A stretch of DNA of 23,277 nt, from NCBI GenBank assembly GCA_959026535.1, contig CAUFMB010000034.1, positions 1 to 23,277 of the forward strand, given 5' to 3'. The position numbers and the translations under genes are program-made. Source of the DNA: an uncultured Collinsella sp. (GTDB lineage: Bacteria; Actinomycetota; Coriobacteriia; Coriobacteriales; Coriobacteriaceae). The notes below the pieces were generated by a model. That model worked only from the letters and a program-made list of their open reading frames with translations. It ran no database searches and was not told where the DNA came from. Shown here piece by piece: positions 7,964-15,814 of this stretch; positions within the stretch are counted from its first letter, which is position 1, and every line of letters starts with the position of its first letter.

Positions 7964-9484
7964 GTGAGAGAGGAGAGCCCCCGACAGAATATGAGGAGGC
8001 CCGACTCGGACCGTGCTTCCTCGCAGTGCATCACGCCGCGCGCCGGTCGTCGCACGCAGGGCATCGGCGAACGTTATATCGCCGGCGTCCCCGCACGTAT
8101 CATGCGACCCCGCCTGGTCTTTTTGACCTGCCTGTTCTCGCTGGTCTGTTTTGGCCTGCTTATGGTGTACTCGGCTTCTTCAGTCGAGGCGCTTCACGAG
8201 AACGACTCCGCGACCTACTTTTTGTTCCGGCAGTTTATGTTCACTGTCGTCGGTGTTGCTGCCCTCGAGTTCATCGCGCGCGTTGCACCCGATAACTGGT
8301 TTGGCGAAGGGGCGCTTAAACTTGCCCTTATCGCTATGATGATCTTGCTGCTTGCGGTGTTCCTCTTTGGTAGCGGCAGCCGTGGCGCTACGCGTTGGCT
8401 GAGCATTGCCGGCATTCAGTTTCAGCCATCGGAGTTTCTCAAGCCGTTTGCCATTGCCTATTCTGCCATCATGCTCGATCGCGTGTTTTCGCCCGGCGGT
8501 AACATCAATGAGTTCCTTAAGGGCATGGGCTTATATTTGGGCATATCGCTCGTCTTGATTTTTATTCAGCCCGACTTTGGCACCATCCTGATTATTCTGT
8601 TGACGATCATGTGCATGGCGCTTTTTGCCGGTCTTGACCCAAAATTCATTATCGGTGCGATTCTTGCTGGCGCCGTCATCATCGTGATCGCTCTTGTCGT
8701 CGAGCCGTACCGTATGGTGCGCATTCAGGTTCTCTTGAACCCTTGGGCAGATGAATATGGAGACGGGTATCAGGCAACGCTCGCCATTATGGCGTTTGCT
8801 TCGGGCGGACTGTTCGGCCGCGGTATCGGCAACTCAACCATGAAGTACTCGTATTTGCCCGAGGCACACAACGACTACATCCTGGCCATCATTGGCGAGG
8901 AGGTTGGCTTTTTGGGGACGCTGCTGTTTTTCTTGGTGTTTGCGATGCTGATCTACTCGGCGTTTCGAATTGCCGAGCAGGCCGCCGATCGTCGCGGGGC
9001 GCTCATGGCTTCGGGCTCTGCGGTTATCCTCGCGGTGCAGTTTTTGATCAACGCGCTGGGTATTCTCAACGTGTTTCCTATGACGGGTAAGCCGCTGCCG
9101 TTTATCAGCTATGGCGGCTCGTCGATTATCGTGTCGCTCATGCTCGCCGGGCTTATTTTACGCGTCTCGCACGAGAGCGCTCGACGCGATGAATACGATC
9201 GTCGTCGCGATAGCTTTGCCGTTATGGACGAGAGCACTGCCGGTGTTCCCCATACGCGTGGGGAGCGCTCGTCGCGTGGCGGTTTTACCGTCTTGAACGG
9301 TTTTGCTTCGGAGTCGGATGCCCGTCCCCGGCCGCGCTCTGCGCCGCAGGGTCGCCCGCAACGACCGGCACCGCGCAATACGGGTGGCGGATATAATCGA
9401 ATCGACTTGAATTCGGACCCGTCGGCGCGCTTGCGCACCGACGATCAGGGGCCGCGCGTACGAAGGGACTACCATGACCGATAA
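7964..9484 (+). CDS. ftsW: Septal peptidoglycan glycosyltransferase FtsW (SEDS family)
   Basis: This multi-span membrane polymerase extends glycan strands from lipid II with FtsI. The core has about ten membrane helices. Family motifs are LMVYSASS after the first helix, FQPSEFLKPF, QPDFGTI, the conserved HNDYILAIIGEEVGFLG and PLPFISYGGSSI. The start is unclear. The GTG at 7964 has AGGGG six bases upstream and is used here. Alternatives are the TTG at 7958, the ATG at 7991 and the ATG at 8102, which lies just before the first helix. A hydrophilic tail of about 105 residues follows the last helix, rich in Arg, Ser and Pro. It ends in DPSARLR...GPRVR, close to a motif in the FtsI head. The 3' end overlaps murG by 11 bases. 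Confidence 0.94.
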   Translation: MREESPRQNMRRPDSDRASSQCITPRAGRRTQGIGERYIAGVPARIMRPRLVFLTCLFSLVCFGLLMVYSASSVEALHENDSATYFLFRQFMFTVVGVAALEFIARVAPDNWFGEGALKLALIAMMILLLAVFLFGSGSRGATRWLSIAGIQFQPSEFLKPFAIAYSAIMLDRVFSPGGNINEFLKGMGLYLGISLVLIFIQPDFGTILIILLTIMCMALFAGLDPKFIIGAILAGAVIIVIALVVEPYRMVRIQVLLNPWADEYGDGYQATLAIMAFASGGLFGRGIGNSTMKYSYLPEAHNDYILAIIGEEVGFLGTLLFFLVFAMLIYSAFRIAEQAADRRGALMASGSAVILAVQFLINALGILNVFPMTGKPLPFISYGGSSIIVSLMLAGLILRVSHESARRDEYDRRRDSFAVMDESTAGVPHTRGERSSRGGFTVLNGFASESDARPRPRSAPQGRPQRPAPRNTGGGYNRIDLNSDPSARLRTDDQGPRVRRDYHDR

Positions 9485-10589
9485 GATGACCGTTGCTATC
9501 GCAGCCGGCGGCACGGCGGGACATATCAACCCTGCACTCGCCTTGGCCGAGGAGCTACGTGACCGTGGCCATCACGTTGTGTTTGTAGGTCAGTCGCATA
9601 AGCTCGAGGGTCGTCTGGTTCCCGAGGCAGGGTTCGATTTTGTGCCGATTACGGTTACGGGCTTCGACCGCTCTCGCCCTTGGACGGCATTGAGCTCGCT
9701 GTGGCGTGTCTATAAGGCGAAGCGCACGCTCGGCAGCCATTTTTCTAAAGCCTGCAAGCCCGATGTCGCTATAGGTTTTGGCGCCTATGTCGAGGTCCCG
9801 CTTCTGGGCTGGTGCAAAGACGCGGGCATTCCGTATCTGCTGCACGAACAGAACTCCGTTCCGGGCCTTGCTAACAAGATGATGAGTTCGCATGCCGCCC
9901 GCGTTTGCATCTCGGTGCCGGCAGCACGTTCCGTGTTTGAGCGCGAGGGCGATCCTGACCATGTGCTCATGACCGGCAACCCCGTGCGCCGTTCTGTGAT
10001 CGAGGGGGATCGGGTTCGCGGTCGCAGGGCTCTCGACGTGCCTGAGGACGCCACACTCCTGCTGGTTTTTGGCGGCTCACTTGGTGCTCAACATCTTAAT
10101 GAGCGCGTGGCTTCGCTTAAAAACGAGTTGCTCTCGCGCGATAATCTCTATGTTTTGCATTCGACGGGCGCCGATGGCTTCGAGGACACCGAGCGTGCTC
10201 TTGCCCTGATGCCCGAGGAGGCGAAGCGGTATCGCGTCCAGCCCTACATCGACAATATGGGCGATATGCTGGCCGCGGCCGATTTGGTCCTCTCGCGCTC
10301 GGGCGCTTCGAGCGTTGCCGAGATCGCGGCCCTTGCCACACCTTCGGTACTGGTGCCGTATCCGCATGCGACGGCCGATCATCAGACCACCAATGCCCGC
10401 TATCTGGTCGATGCCGGTGCTGGCGTGCTCTGCGCCGATGCCGATATCGACACCCGGGCGTTTGCCGATGAGCTGCTGCATCTTATCGATGATGCGCAGG
10501 CGCGCGATGCCATGCGTCAGGCGGCTCGCGGTTTGGCCCAGGACCGCGCTGCCGTCCTTTTGGCAGACGCGGTAGAAGGATTGCGTTAG
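9474..10589 (+). CDS. murG: Undecaprenyldiphospho-muramoylpentapeptide beta-N-acetylglucosaminyltransferase MurG
   Basis: This membrane-associated GT-B fold enzyme adds GlcNAc from UDP-GlcNAc to lipid I, giving lipid II on the inner face of the membrane. The N-terminal glycine-rich loop GGTAGHINPALA (12-23), the HEQNSVPG segment, the second glycine loop FGGSLGAQHLN and the sugar-nucleotide segment RSGASSVAEIAAL...PYPHATADHQTTNA are all present. The length of 371 residues is typical. The ATG at 9474 lies inside the end of ftsW (11-base overlap), with AAGGG upstream. A second ATG at residue 5 is also possible. Confidence 0.97.
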   Translation: MTDKMTVAIAAGGTAGHINPALALAEELRDRGHHVVFVGQSHKLEGRLVPEAGFDFVPITVTGFDRSRPWTALSSLWRVYKAKRTLGSHFSKACKPDVAIGFGAYVEVPLLGWCKDAGIPYLLHEQNSVPGLANKMMSSHAARVCISVPAARSVFEREGDPDHVLMTGNPVRRSVIEGDRVRGRRALDVPEDATLLLVFGGSLGAQHLNERVASLKNELLSRDNLYVLHSTGADGFEDTERALALMPEEAKRYRVQPYIDNMGDMLAAADLVLSRSGASSVAEIAALATPSVLVPYPHATADHQTTNARYLVDAGAGVLCADADIDTRAFADELLHLIDDAQARDAMRQAARGLAQDRAAVLLADAVEGLR

Positions 10590-10637
10590 TTAGACGGGAT
10601 ATCGCGGGTCGCCCTCGCGCGGATGCGGTAGGTGCGG

Positions 10638-10643
10638 TACAGT
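10638..10643 (+). promoter_or_regulatory. Possible -10 element upstream of murC
   Basis: TACAGT lies 43 bases before the murC start, in the 97-base gap after murG, the only sizeable gap between murF and ftsQ. No recognisable -35 box is present; the sequence upstream is GC-rich. The octamer TAGACGGG occurs twice in this gap (10591-10598 and 10643-10650). The promoter call is weak. Confidence 0.25.
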
Positions 10644-10686
10644 AGACGGGTTACAGGCAGTGTTTACGCAAGGAGTACACGAGCAC

Positions 10687-12105
10687 ATGGCTGATTCCCA
10701 GACTGCAACCTCCGCGCCCGATTTCAAGAGCGCCCATTTTATCGGTATCGGTGGCGCCGGCATGAGCGGCATCGCCCTCGTCCTTCACGAACGCGGCTAT
10801 GTCGTTACCGGCTCCGACCTTAAGACGTCGCGCTATATTCGCCAGCTTACCCGCGCCGGCGTGAAGGTGCATGTGGGCCATGAGGCCGCCACCATCGACG
10901 AGGTCAAGCCCGACGTCGTCGTGGTCTCTACCGCTATTCCCGAGTCCAACCCCGAGCTCGTCCGTGCTCGCGAGCTGGGTATTCCCGTGTGGCCTCGCGC
11001 CAAGATGCTCTCGGCTCTGGGCCACGGCTACACCACCGTCGCCGTCGCCGGTACTCACGGCAAGACCACGACCTCTTCGATGTGTGCCACCATGCTCGAC
11101 CGCATGGGTCTGGACCCCAGCTTCCTGATCGGTGGCATTGTCGAGGGCTACGATACCAACGGCAAGAACGGCTCGGGCGACTATTTTGTCGCCGAGGCGG
11201 ATGAGTCCGACAGCTCCTTCCTGTTCCTTAACCCCAATGTGGTCATCGTGACCAACGTCGAGGCCGACCATCTCGATCATTACTCGGGTATCGAGGAGAT
11301 CGAGGCCACCTTCGCCAAGTTTATGAGTCTGGTGGGCGAGGACGGCACGGTCATCGTCTGTGGCGAGGACCCGCATCTGGTCGAGCTTGCCAAGTCGACG
11401 GGCCGTCATGTGCTTTCCTATGGCTTTGCCGAGACCAACGACATCGTCTGCGTGCATCCGGATGTCAAGGGCATCCAGAGCGACTTTATCGTTCGCTTTG
11501 AGGACGGCACCGAGCACGCTGTCGAGATTAAGAGCAACCCCGGTCGTCACAACATGCTCAACGCCACGGCCGTCTTGACCGTCGCCCATGTCCTAGGCCT
11601 CGATATCGACGCCGCCGCTAAGGCACTTTCGAGTTTTGAAGGCGTCCGCCGTCGCTTTACCCACGTGGGCGATATCGACGGCATCACGGTGGTTGACGAT
11701 TACGGCCATCATCCCACCGAGATCAAGGCGACGCTCGCTGCTGCCTCTTCGCTGGGCTACAAACATGTCGACGTCGTGTTCCAGCCGCACCGCTATTCGC
11801 GCCTGCAGGCTCTGTGCGATGACTTTGCCGACGCATTCGCCAATGCTGACAAGCTGCTGTTGATTGACGTGTTCTCTGCCGGCGAGATGCCCATCCCGGG
11901 TGTCACGTCCAAGATGCTTGCCGATACCGTGCGCGCCAAGCATCCCGGCAAGGAGGTCGTGTACTGCTCGAGCCGTCTTGAGCTCAATGAGGAGCTCGAG
12001 AAGATGGTGGGCGAGGGCGATTTGCTGCTTACCATGGGCGCCGGCGACGTCACGACGGTCGGCCCCGAGTTCATCGAGTATCTGACTGCCAAGAAAGACG
12101 CTTAA
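10687..12105 (+). CDS. murC: UDP-N-acetylmuramate--L-alanine ligase MurC
   Basis: It adds L-alanine to UDP-MurNAc with ATP, the first amino acid of the peptide stem. The N-terminal Rossmann domain has HFIGIGGAGMSGIALVL, the ATPase domain has the P-loop GTHGKTTT (122-129, K126), EADESDSSF and NVEADHLDHY, and the C-terminal domain has VRRRFTHVGDIDG, VVDDYGHHPTEI and QPHRYSRL. The length is 472 residues. The ATG at 10687 is preferred because AAGGAG (10670-10675) lies 11 bases upstream. An in-frame GTG at 10660 precedes that site and would add nine residues unlike the family. murB follows five bases after the stop. Confidence 0.97.
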   Translation: MADSQTATSAPDFKSAHFIGIGGAGMSGIALVLHERGYVVTGSDLKTSRYIRQLTRAGVKVHVGHEAATIDEVKPDVVVVSTAIPESNPELVRARELGIPVWPRAKMLSALGHGYTTVAVAGTHGKTTTSSMCATMLDRMGLDPSFLIGGIVEGYDTNGKNGSGDYFVAEADESDSSFLFLNPNVVIVTNVEADHLDHYSGIEEIEATFAKFMSLVGEDGTVIVCGEDPHLVELAKSTGRHVLSYGFAETNDIVCVHPDVKGIQSDFIVRFEDGTEHAVEIKSNPGRHNMLNATAVLTVAHVLGLDIDAAAKALSSFEGVRRRFTHVGDIDGITVVDDYGHHPTEIKATLAAASSLGYKHVDVVFQPHRYSRLQALCDDFADAFANADKLLLIDVFSAGEMPIPGVTSKMLADTVRAKHPGKEVVYCSSRLELNEELEKMVGEGDLLLTMGAGDVTTVGPEFIEYLTAKKDA

Positions 12106-12110
12106 ACCCC

Positions 12111-13022
12111 ATGGGTCTGTTTAACGCCGTCATGGCGCTTTCGGGCATGATCGATACGGACGTAATTGAGGATGAACGCCTCGCGCGCCATACGAGCTAT
12201 CGTATCGGCGGCAAGGCGGACCTCTTTGTGACGTGTCACAGCTATCATGCCTTGCGTCGCGCCGTGGCGGTGCTCGATCGTGAGCAGGTGCCGTGGGTCA
12301 TTATCGGCAAGGGATCTAATCTGCTTGTTGCCGATGCAGGCTATCGCGGCGCCGTCATTTCGTTGGGGCGTGAGTTCCAGCGTACGGTTGTCGCCGAAGA
12401 CGGTTGTACGCTGACGGTCGGTGCGGGCGTGATATTCGCTCGCCTAGTCAACGACGCGCTGTCGCGCAGCCTTTCGGGCCTTGAGTTTGCGGTCGGTATT
12501 CCCGGCTCCGTTGGCGGCGCCGTGTCCATGAATGCCGGCACGCGAACCGAGTGGATTGGCTCGCTGGTCGAAGATGTCGTTACGTTTGACCCGAGCTCCG
12601 GCATCAAGCATTACGCGGGCTCGGAGATCGCTTGGGGCTACCGTGAATGCAGCCTGCCGCGTAACGAGATCATTCTGGAGTGCGTGCTCAAGCTCAAACT
12701 TGCGCCCAAGGCCGATATCCGTGAACGTATGGAGCGGTACCTGACGCGGCGTAAGCGCACACAGCCCATGGGCTGTGCATCCTGCGGGTCGGTATTTCGC
12801 AACCCGCCCGATGCGAGCGTGGGCAAGCTTATCGAGGATTGTGGATTAAAGGGTTTTTCGGTTGGCGGCGCGGAAGTTTCGCCCGTACACGCTAATTTTA
12901 TCGTTAATAACGGAACCGCCTCGGCCGATGACGTGGCCGCGGTTATCAGACATGTGCACGGAAAGGTGAGGGAGGCGTATGGCATCGAGCTCAGACCGGA
13001 AGTTAAATTCCTCGGCTTCTAG
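12111..13022 (+). CDS. murB: UDP-N-acetylmuramate dehydrogenase MurB
   Basis: This FAD enzyme reduces UDP-GlcNAc-enolpyruvate to UDP-MurNAc with NADPH, which feeds MurC. Motifs include HTSYRIGGKADLFV, the FAD-binding IGKGSNLLVADAGYRG, GIPGSVGGAVSMNAG, and GCASCGSVFRNP, which holds the catalytic serine, ending with RPEVKFLGF. The length of 303 residues fits the shorter MurB type. The ribosome site before the ATG is poor; downstream in-frame ATGs at 12132 and 12147 are possible starts. The last 44 bases overlap ftsQ in another frame. Confidence 0.96.
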   Translation: MGLFNAVMALSGMIDTDVIEDERLARHTSYRIGGKADLFVTCHSYHALRRAVAVLDREQVPWVIIGKGSNLLVADAGYRGAVISLGREFQRTVVAEDGCTLTVGAGVIFARLVNDALSRSLSGLEFAVGIPGSVGGAVSMNAGTRTEWIGSLVEDVVTFDPSSGIKHYAGSEIAWGYRECSLPRNEIILECVLKLKLAPKADIRERMERYLTRRKRTQPMGCASCGSVFRNPPDASVGKLIEDCGLKGFSVGGAEVSPVHANFIVNNGTASADDVAAVIRHVHGKVREAYGIELRPEVKFLGF

Positions 13023-14247
13023 AGCATCGAAACCAACCTTCCGCCGCGCCGGAGGGCGTTCCGGCGCACCGTCTCAGCCTCAACGTAAGTCCGTTATGCC
13101 TTCTAAGCCTGCTGGGTCCGTGCGGCCTGCCAAACGTTCGACTGTCGGTTCGCAGCTTGGCGGACGCCCCGCGGCCAAAAATGTTGCTCGTCCGGTGGCA
13201 CGTCCCTCGGTGACGCCCAAACCGGCGATGGGCGCCATACCTTCTCGCCCCATAGCGTCGCCCAAGCCCTCGTTGGGGGCAAAGGTGACGCGTCCCGGTC
13301 GCGCGCTGGGTGCATCTAAGCCACGTATGCTGACGTCGGTGTCGGCCTCCGCAAAACCGCAATCGGGCAAAAAGGGCTCTAATCCGTTGTCATCGATCGG
13401 CGCCCTGGCAAATCATGCGGTGGGTGCCGCTTCTGCCGTTAAGGGCAAGGGCAAAATCGCGGGCGGCATCCTTGCCGCTCTGGCAGTGCTTGCAGTCGTT
13501 GCCGTCGTCGTCATTAACTCTGGCCTGTTCGCCGCTACCGATATTCAGATCCAGGGCAGCGAGCATGTGACCAAGCACGATGCCATCCAGCTGATCGATC
13601 TGCCCGAGGACACGTCGCTGTTCAATGTGAATCCCGACCAGATCACCGAGGGCCTCAAGCAAAATCCGTGGGTTTCGGGCGTGGATGTTCAGCGTCAATT
13701 TCCCCATACGCTCATCATCACGCCGACGGAACGCAAGGTTATCGCAATTGCCTACATTAGCTCCGACGATCTTGCATGGGCGATCGGGGACGATGACACA
13801 TGGATTGCACCGCTGTCTACCTCGGTCGATGTTGACGACCAGGGCAATGTCATCACAACGGGGGAGGGTGCCAACACCCTAAACGGCATCGATGCCGCCC
13901 TGGCGCTCGCCAAACATTACGGAGCCGTGCTGCTGACCGATGTCTCGGCCGATGTCGCGCCGGTTTCGGGGCAAGCGGTAAATTCCAAGGCGGTCAAGGC
14001 CGGCCTGGATTACGTCCGTGGATTCTCGAGCGAGTTCCTGGGCCAGGTCAAGGATATTTCCACGCCCTCGGTCGAGGCCATCTCGGCGAATCTCGATAAC
14101 GGTATCGAGGTGTCGCTCGGAGATTCGGATGACATTGCCAAAAAGGAGCGTATCGTTACCAAGCTGCTTTCGCAGGTGGAGGGCGTGACGTATATCAACG
14201 TTCGATCTCCTGGCAACTATACGTTTAGGAACGCACCGACCTCGTAG
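12979..14247 (+). CDS. ftsQ: Cell division protein FtsQ/DivIB with long basic N-terminal tail
   Basis: This single-pass division protein binds the FtsL/DivIC pair and controls FtsW-FtsI. The layout is: residues 1-160, a low-complexity cytoplasmic tail rich in Lys, Arg, Pro, Ala and Ser; 161-183, a membrane helix; about 184-255, a POTRA domain (ATDIQIQGSEHVTK... to the HTLIITPTERKVIAIAY strand); then the FtsQ beta domain to residue 422. Usual FtsQ proteins are nearer 250-300 residues, so the tail explains the excess. No Asp or Glu occurs from residue 7 to 187, against about 30 Lys or Arg. The start at 12979 lies within murB. GAGGGAGG (12968-12975) is close upstream, which supports it, though a later start would shorten the tail. 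Confidence 0.88.
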   Translation: MASSSDRKLNSSASRASKPTFRRAGGRSGAPSQPQRKSVMPSKPAGSVRPAKRSTVGSQLGGRPAAKNVARPVARPSVTPKPAMGAIPSRPIASPKPSLGAKVTRPGRALGASKPRMLTSVSASAKPQSGKKGSNPLSSIGALANHAVGAASAVKGKGKIAGGILAALAVLAVVAVVVINSGLFAATDIQIQGSEHVTKHDAIQLIDLPEDTSLFNVNPDQITEGLKQNPWVSGVDVQRQFPHTLIITPTERKVIAIAYISSDDLAWAIGDDDTWIAPLSTSVDVDDQGNVITTGEGANTLNGIDAALALAKHYGAVLLTDVSADVAPVSGQAVNSKAVKAGLDYVRGFSSEFLGQVKDISTPSVEAISANLDNGIEVSLGDSDDIAKKERIVTKLLSQVEGVTYINVRSPGNYTFRNAPTS

Positions 14248-14266
14248 CGTCTTCTGTCCTTTGTTG

Positions 14267-14305
14267 ACGGGGCATACCGCGCCGTTTATCTGGTTTGTTT
14301 GGTTT
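14267..14305 (+). terminator. Possible weak intrinsic terminator after ftsQ
   Basis: ACGGGGC (14267-14273) and GCGCCGT (14279-14285) can pair with one mismatch around a five-base loop. A T-rich but interrupted stretch follows (TTATCTGGTTTGTTTGG). It would end part of the mur-fts transcript before ftsZ. The imperfect stem makes this uncertain. Confidence 0.35.
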
Positions 14306-14363
14306 TCACCGTCAATTATTTGACTGATACGTTCATAATGTGCAAACATAATACGGTTTACCT

Positions 14364-14392
14364 TTGCATTTACTTTCAACTTGAAGGTTAAT
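14364..14392 (+). promoter_or_regulatory. Candidate ftsZ promoter with operator-like repeat in spacer
   Basis: TTGCAT (14364-14369) and GTTAAT (14387-14392) are 17 bases apart, and transcription would start near 14399, about 47 bases before ftsZ. In the spacer, TTCAA-C-TTGAA (14375-14385) is a short perfect inverted repeat. The whole gap from 14248 to 14445 is AT-rich compared with its flanks and holds other -10-like hexamers (CATAAT at 14334 and 14347), so there may be more than one start site. Confidence 0.42.
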
Positions 14393-14445
14393 GTGCGCAG
14401 GGGTCAACCCATGCTATGGCAATAACCTTTGTTCGGAGGACCGAC

Positions 14446-15600
14446 ATGCACGAGACAGAGATCAACAACTACCTTGCCGTCATTAAGGTGGTCGGCGTCG
14501 GCGGCGGCGGTACCAACGCGGTCAATCGAATGATCGAAGAGGGTATCCGCGGCGTCGAGTTTGTTGCCATCAACACCGATGCTCAGGCACTCGCGATCTC
14601 TGATGCCGATATCAAGGTGCACATCGGCACCGACCTGACCCGCGGCCTGGGCGCTGGCGCCAACCCCGAGGTCGGCCGTAAGGCCGCCGATGAGTCCCGC
14701 GACGACATCGCCGAGGCGCTCGCTGGCGCCGATATGGTGTTCATCACCTGCGGCGAGGGCGGCGGCACCGGTACCGGCGCTGCCCCCATCGTTGCCGATA
14801 TCGCGATGAACGAGGTCGGCGCGCTGACCGTCGCCGTCGTGACCAAGCCCTTTACGTTTGAGGGCCGCAAGCGCAAGAAGAGCGCCGAAGAAGGCATTAA
14901 GACGCTTTCCGACTGCGTCGACACCATGATCGTTATCCCTAACGACAAGCTGCTCGACATCGCCGAGAAGAAGACCACCATGCTTGAGGCCTTCGCAATC
15001 GCCGATGGCGTCCTTTCCCAGGGCACCCAGGGCATCACCGACCTCATCACCGTCCCCGGTATCATCAACCTGGACTTCGCCGATGTTAAGACCATCATGA
15101 AGCAGGCCGGTACCGCCATGATGGGTATCGGTACCGCTTCTGGGGACACCCGTGCCGTCGACGCTGCCCAGCAGGCTATTTCCAGCCCGCTGCTCGAGAG
15201 CTCCATCGATGGCGCTACGCGCGTCCTGCTTTCCATTGCCGGTTCCAAGGACCTGGGCATCCAGGAGATCAGCGACGCCGCCGACGTTGTCGCCAACGCC
15301 GTCGACCCCGAGGCCAACATCATCTTCGGTACCGTTGTCGACGAGTCCCTGGGCGATCAGGTGCGTATTACCGTCATCGCTACGGGCTTCTCCGACTCCA
15401 ACGTCAACCGTCAGGACGAGCTCTTCGCTGCACAGCAGTCCCAGAGCAAGGCCGCTGCTTCTACCGAGCCGCAGCGCACCGCTCCTGCCACGAGCCCGGC
15501 TCAGGCTGCCCCGACTCGCAACGTCGGTGGTACCGAGCTCCCCAACTTTGGCAACGACCAGTTTGAGCTTCCTGACTTCCTCAAGCGCGGCAGCTTCTAG
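14446..15600 (+). CDS. ftsZ: Cell division GTPase FtsZ
   Basis: This tubulin-like GTPase polymerises into the cytokinetic ring. Motifs are VGVGGGGTNAVNRM (17-30), the tubulin signature GEGGGTGTGA (103-112) and the T7 catalytic loop NLDFAD (208-213). A linker rich in Gln, Ala and Ser runs from about residue 330. It ends in the conserved C-terminal peptide LPDFLKRGSF, the docking site for SepF and other partners. The 384-residue form starting at 14446 is preferred, since GGAGGA (14434-14439) is six bases upstream. An in-frame ATG at 14416 would include the ribosome site in the coding region. ftsA is absent next to it, as expected in Actinomycetota. Confidence 0.98.
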   Translation: MHETEINNYLAVIKVVGVGGGGTNAVNRMIEEGIRGVEFVAINTDAQALAISDADIKVHIGTDLTRGLGAGANPEVGRKAADESRDDIAEALAGADMVFITCGEGGGTGTGAAPIVADIAMNEVGALTVAVVTKPFTFEGRKRKKSAEEGIKTLSDCVDTMIVIPNDKLLDIAEKKTTMLEAFAIADGVLSQGTQGITDLITVPGIINLDFADVKTIMKQAGTAMMGIGTASGDTRAVDAAQQAISSPLLESSIDGATRVLLSIAGSKDLGIQEISDAADVVANAVDPEANIIFGTVVDESLGDQVRITVIATGFSDSNVNRQDELFAAQQSQSKAAASTEPQRTAPATSPAQAAPTRNVGGTELPNFGNDQFELPDFLKRGSF

Positions 15601-15625
15601 TTCGTTTTTCTCAGCGACCTGTATG

Positions 15626-15660
15626 GGGTGCGTCCGATTGGGCGCACCCTTTTTGTTGTG
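15626..15660 (+). terminator. Intrinsic terminator of ftsZ
   Basis: GGGTGCGTCC (15626-15635) pairs with GGGCGCACCC (15640-15649) over ten positions, with one G-U pair and the loop GATT. TTTTTGTTGTG follows directly. It lies 25 bases after the ftsZ stop and separates the dcw operon from the pgeF-pst unit. Confidence 0.93.
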
Positions 15661-15691
15661 TTTTGCCTTTGTAAACGAAAGCCTCCAATCT

Positions 15692-15736
15692 CCTTACGTT
15701 CCCCTTACGTTTAGCCCCTACCGCTGCGGGTATCCT
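15692..15736 (+). promoter_or_regulatory. Pho-box-like direct repeats and possible -10 before pgeF-pst operon
   Basis: CCTTACGTT occurs twice (15692-15700 and 15703-15711) with an 11-base period. Binding sites of PhoB/PhoP response regulators are direct repeats with this same period. TATCCT (15731-15736) could be a -10 box; no good -35 box stands before it, which would fit a promoter that needs an activator. The repeat sequence is not a known PhoB or PhoP consensus that I can match, so the regulator is inferred from spacing and from the pst genes downstream. The rest of the 15661-15814 gap shows no other clear element apart from AGGAGG at 15802. Confidence 0.42.
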
Positions 15737-15814
15737 TTTGACGAAGTATGGCAGCCGTGTGGCACGGACTGCTGCGGCGTCGCCGCGATACTTGTGTTAT
15801 TAGGAGGCTTTAGT

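Noticed and set aside
10591..10650. Twice-repeated TAGACGGG before murC as a regulatory repeat
   Set aside because: Only eight bases, 52 bases apart, with no symmetry or phasing; kept only as a note in the murC promoter entry.
15152..15814. Upstream extension of the pgeF frame into ftsZ
   Set aside because: The extension is an out-of-frame read of ftsZ, crosses the ftsZ terminator, and the strong AGGAGG before 15815 marks the true start.
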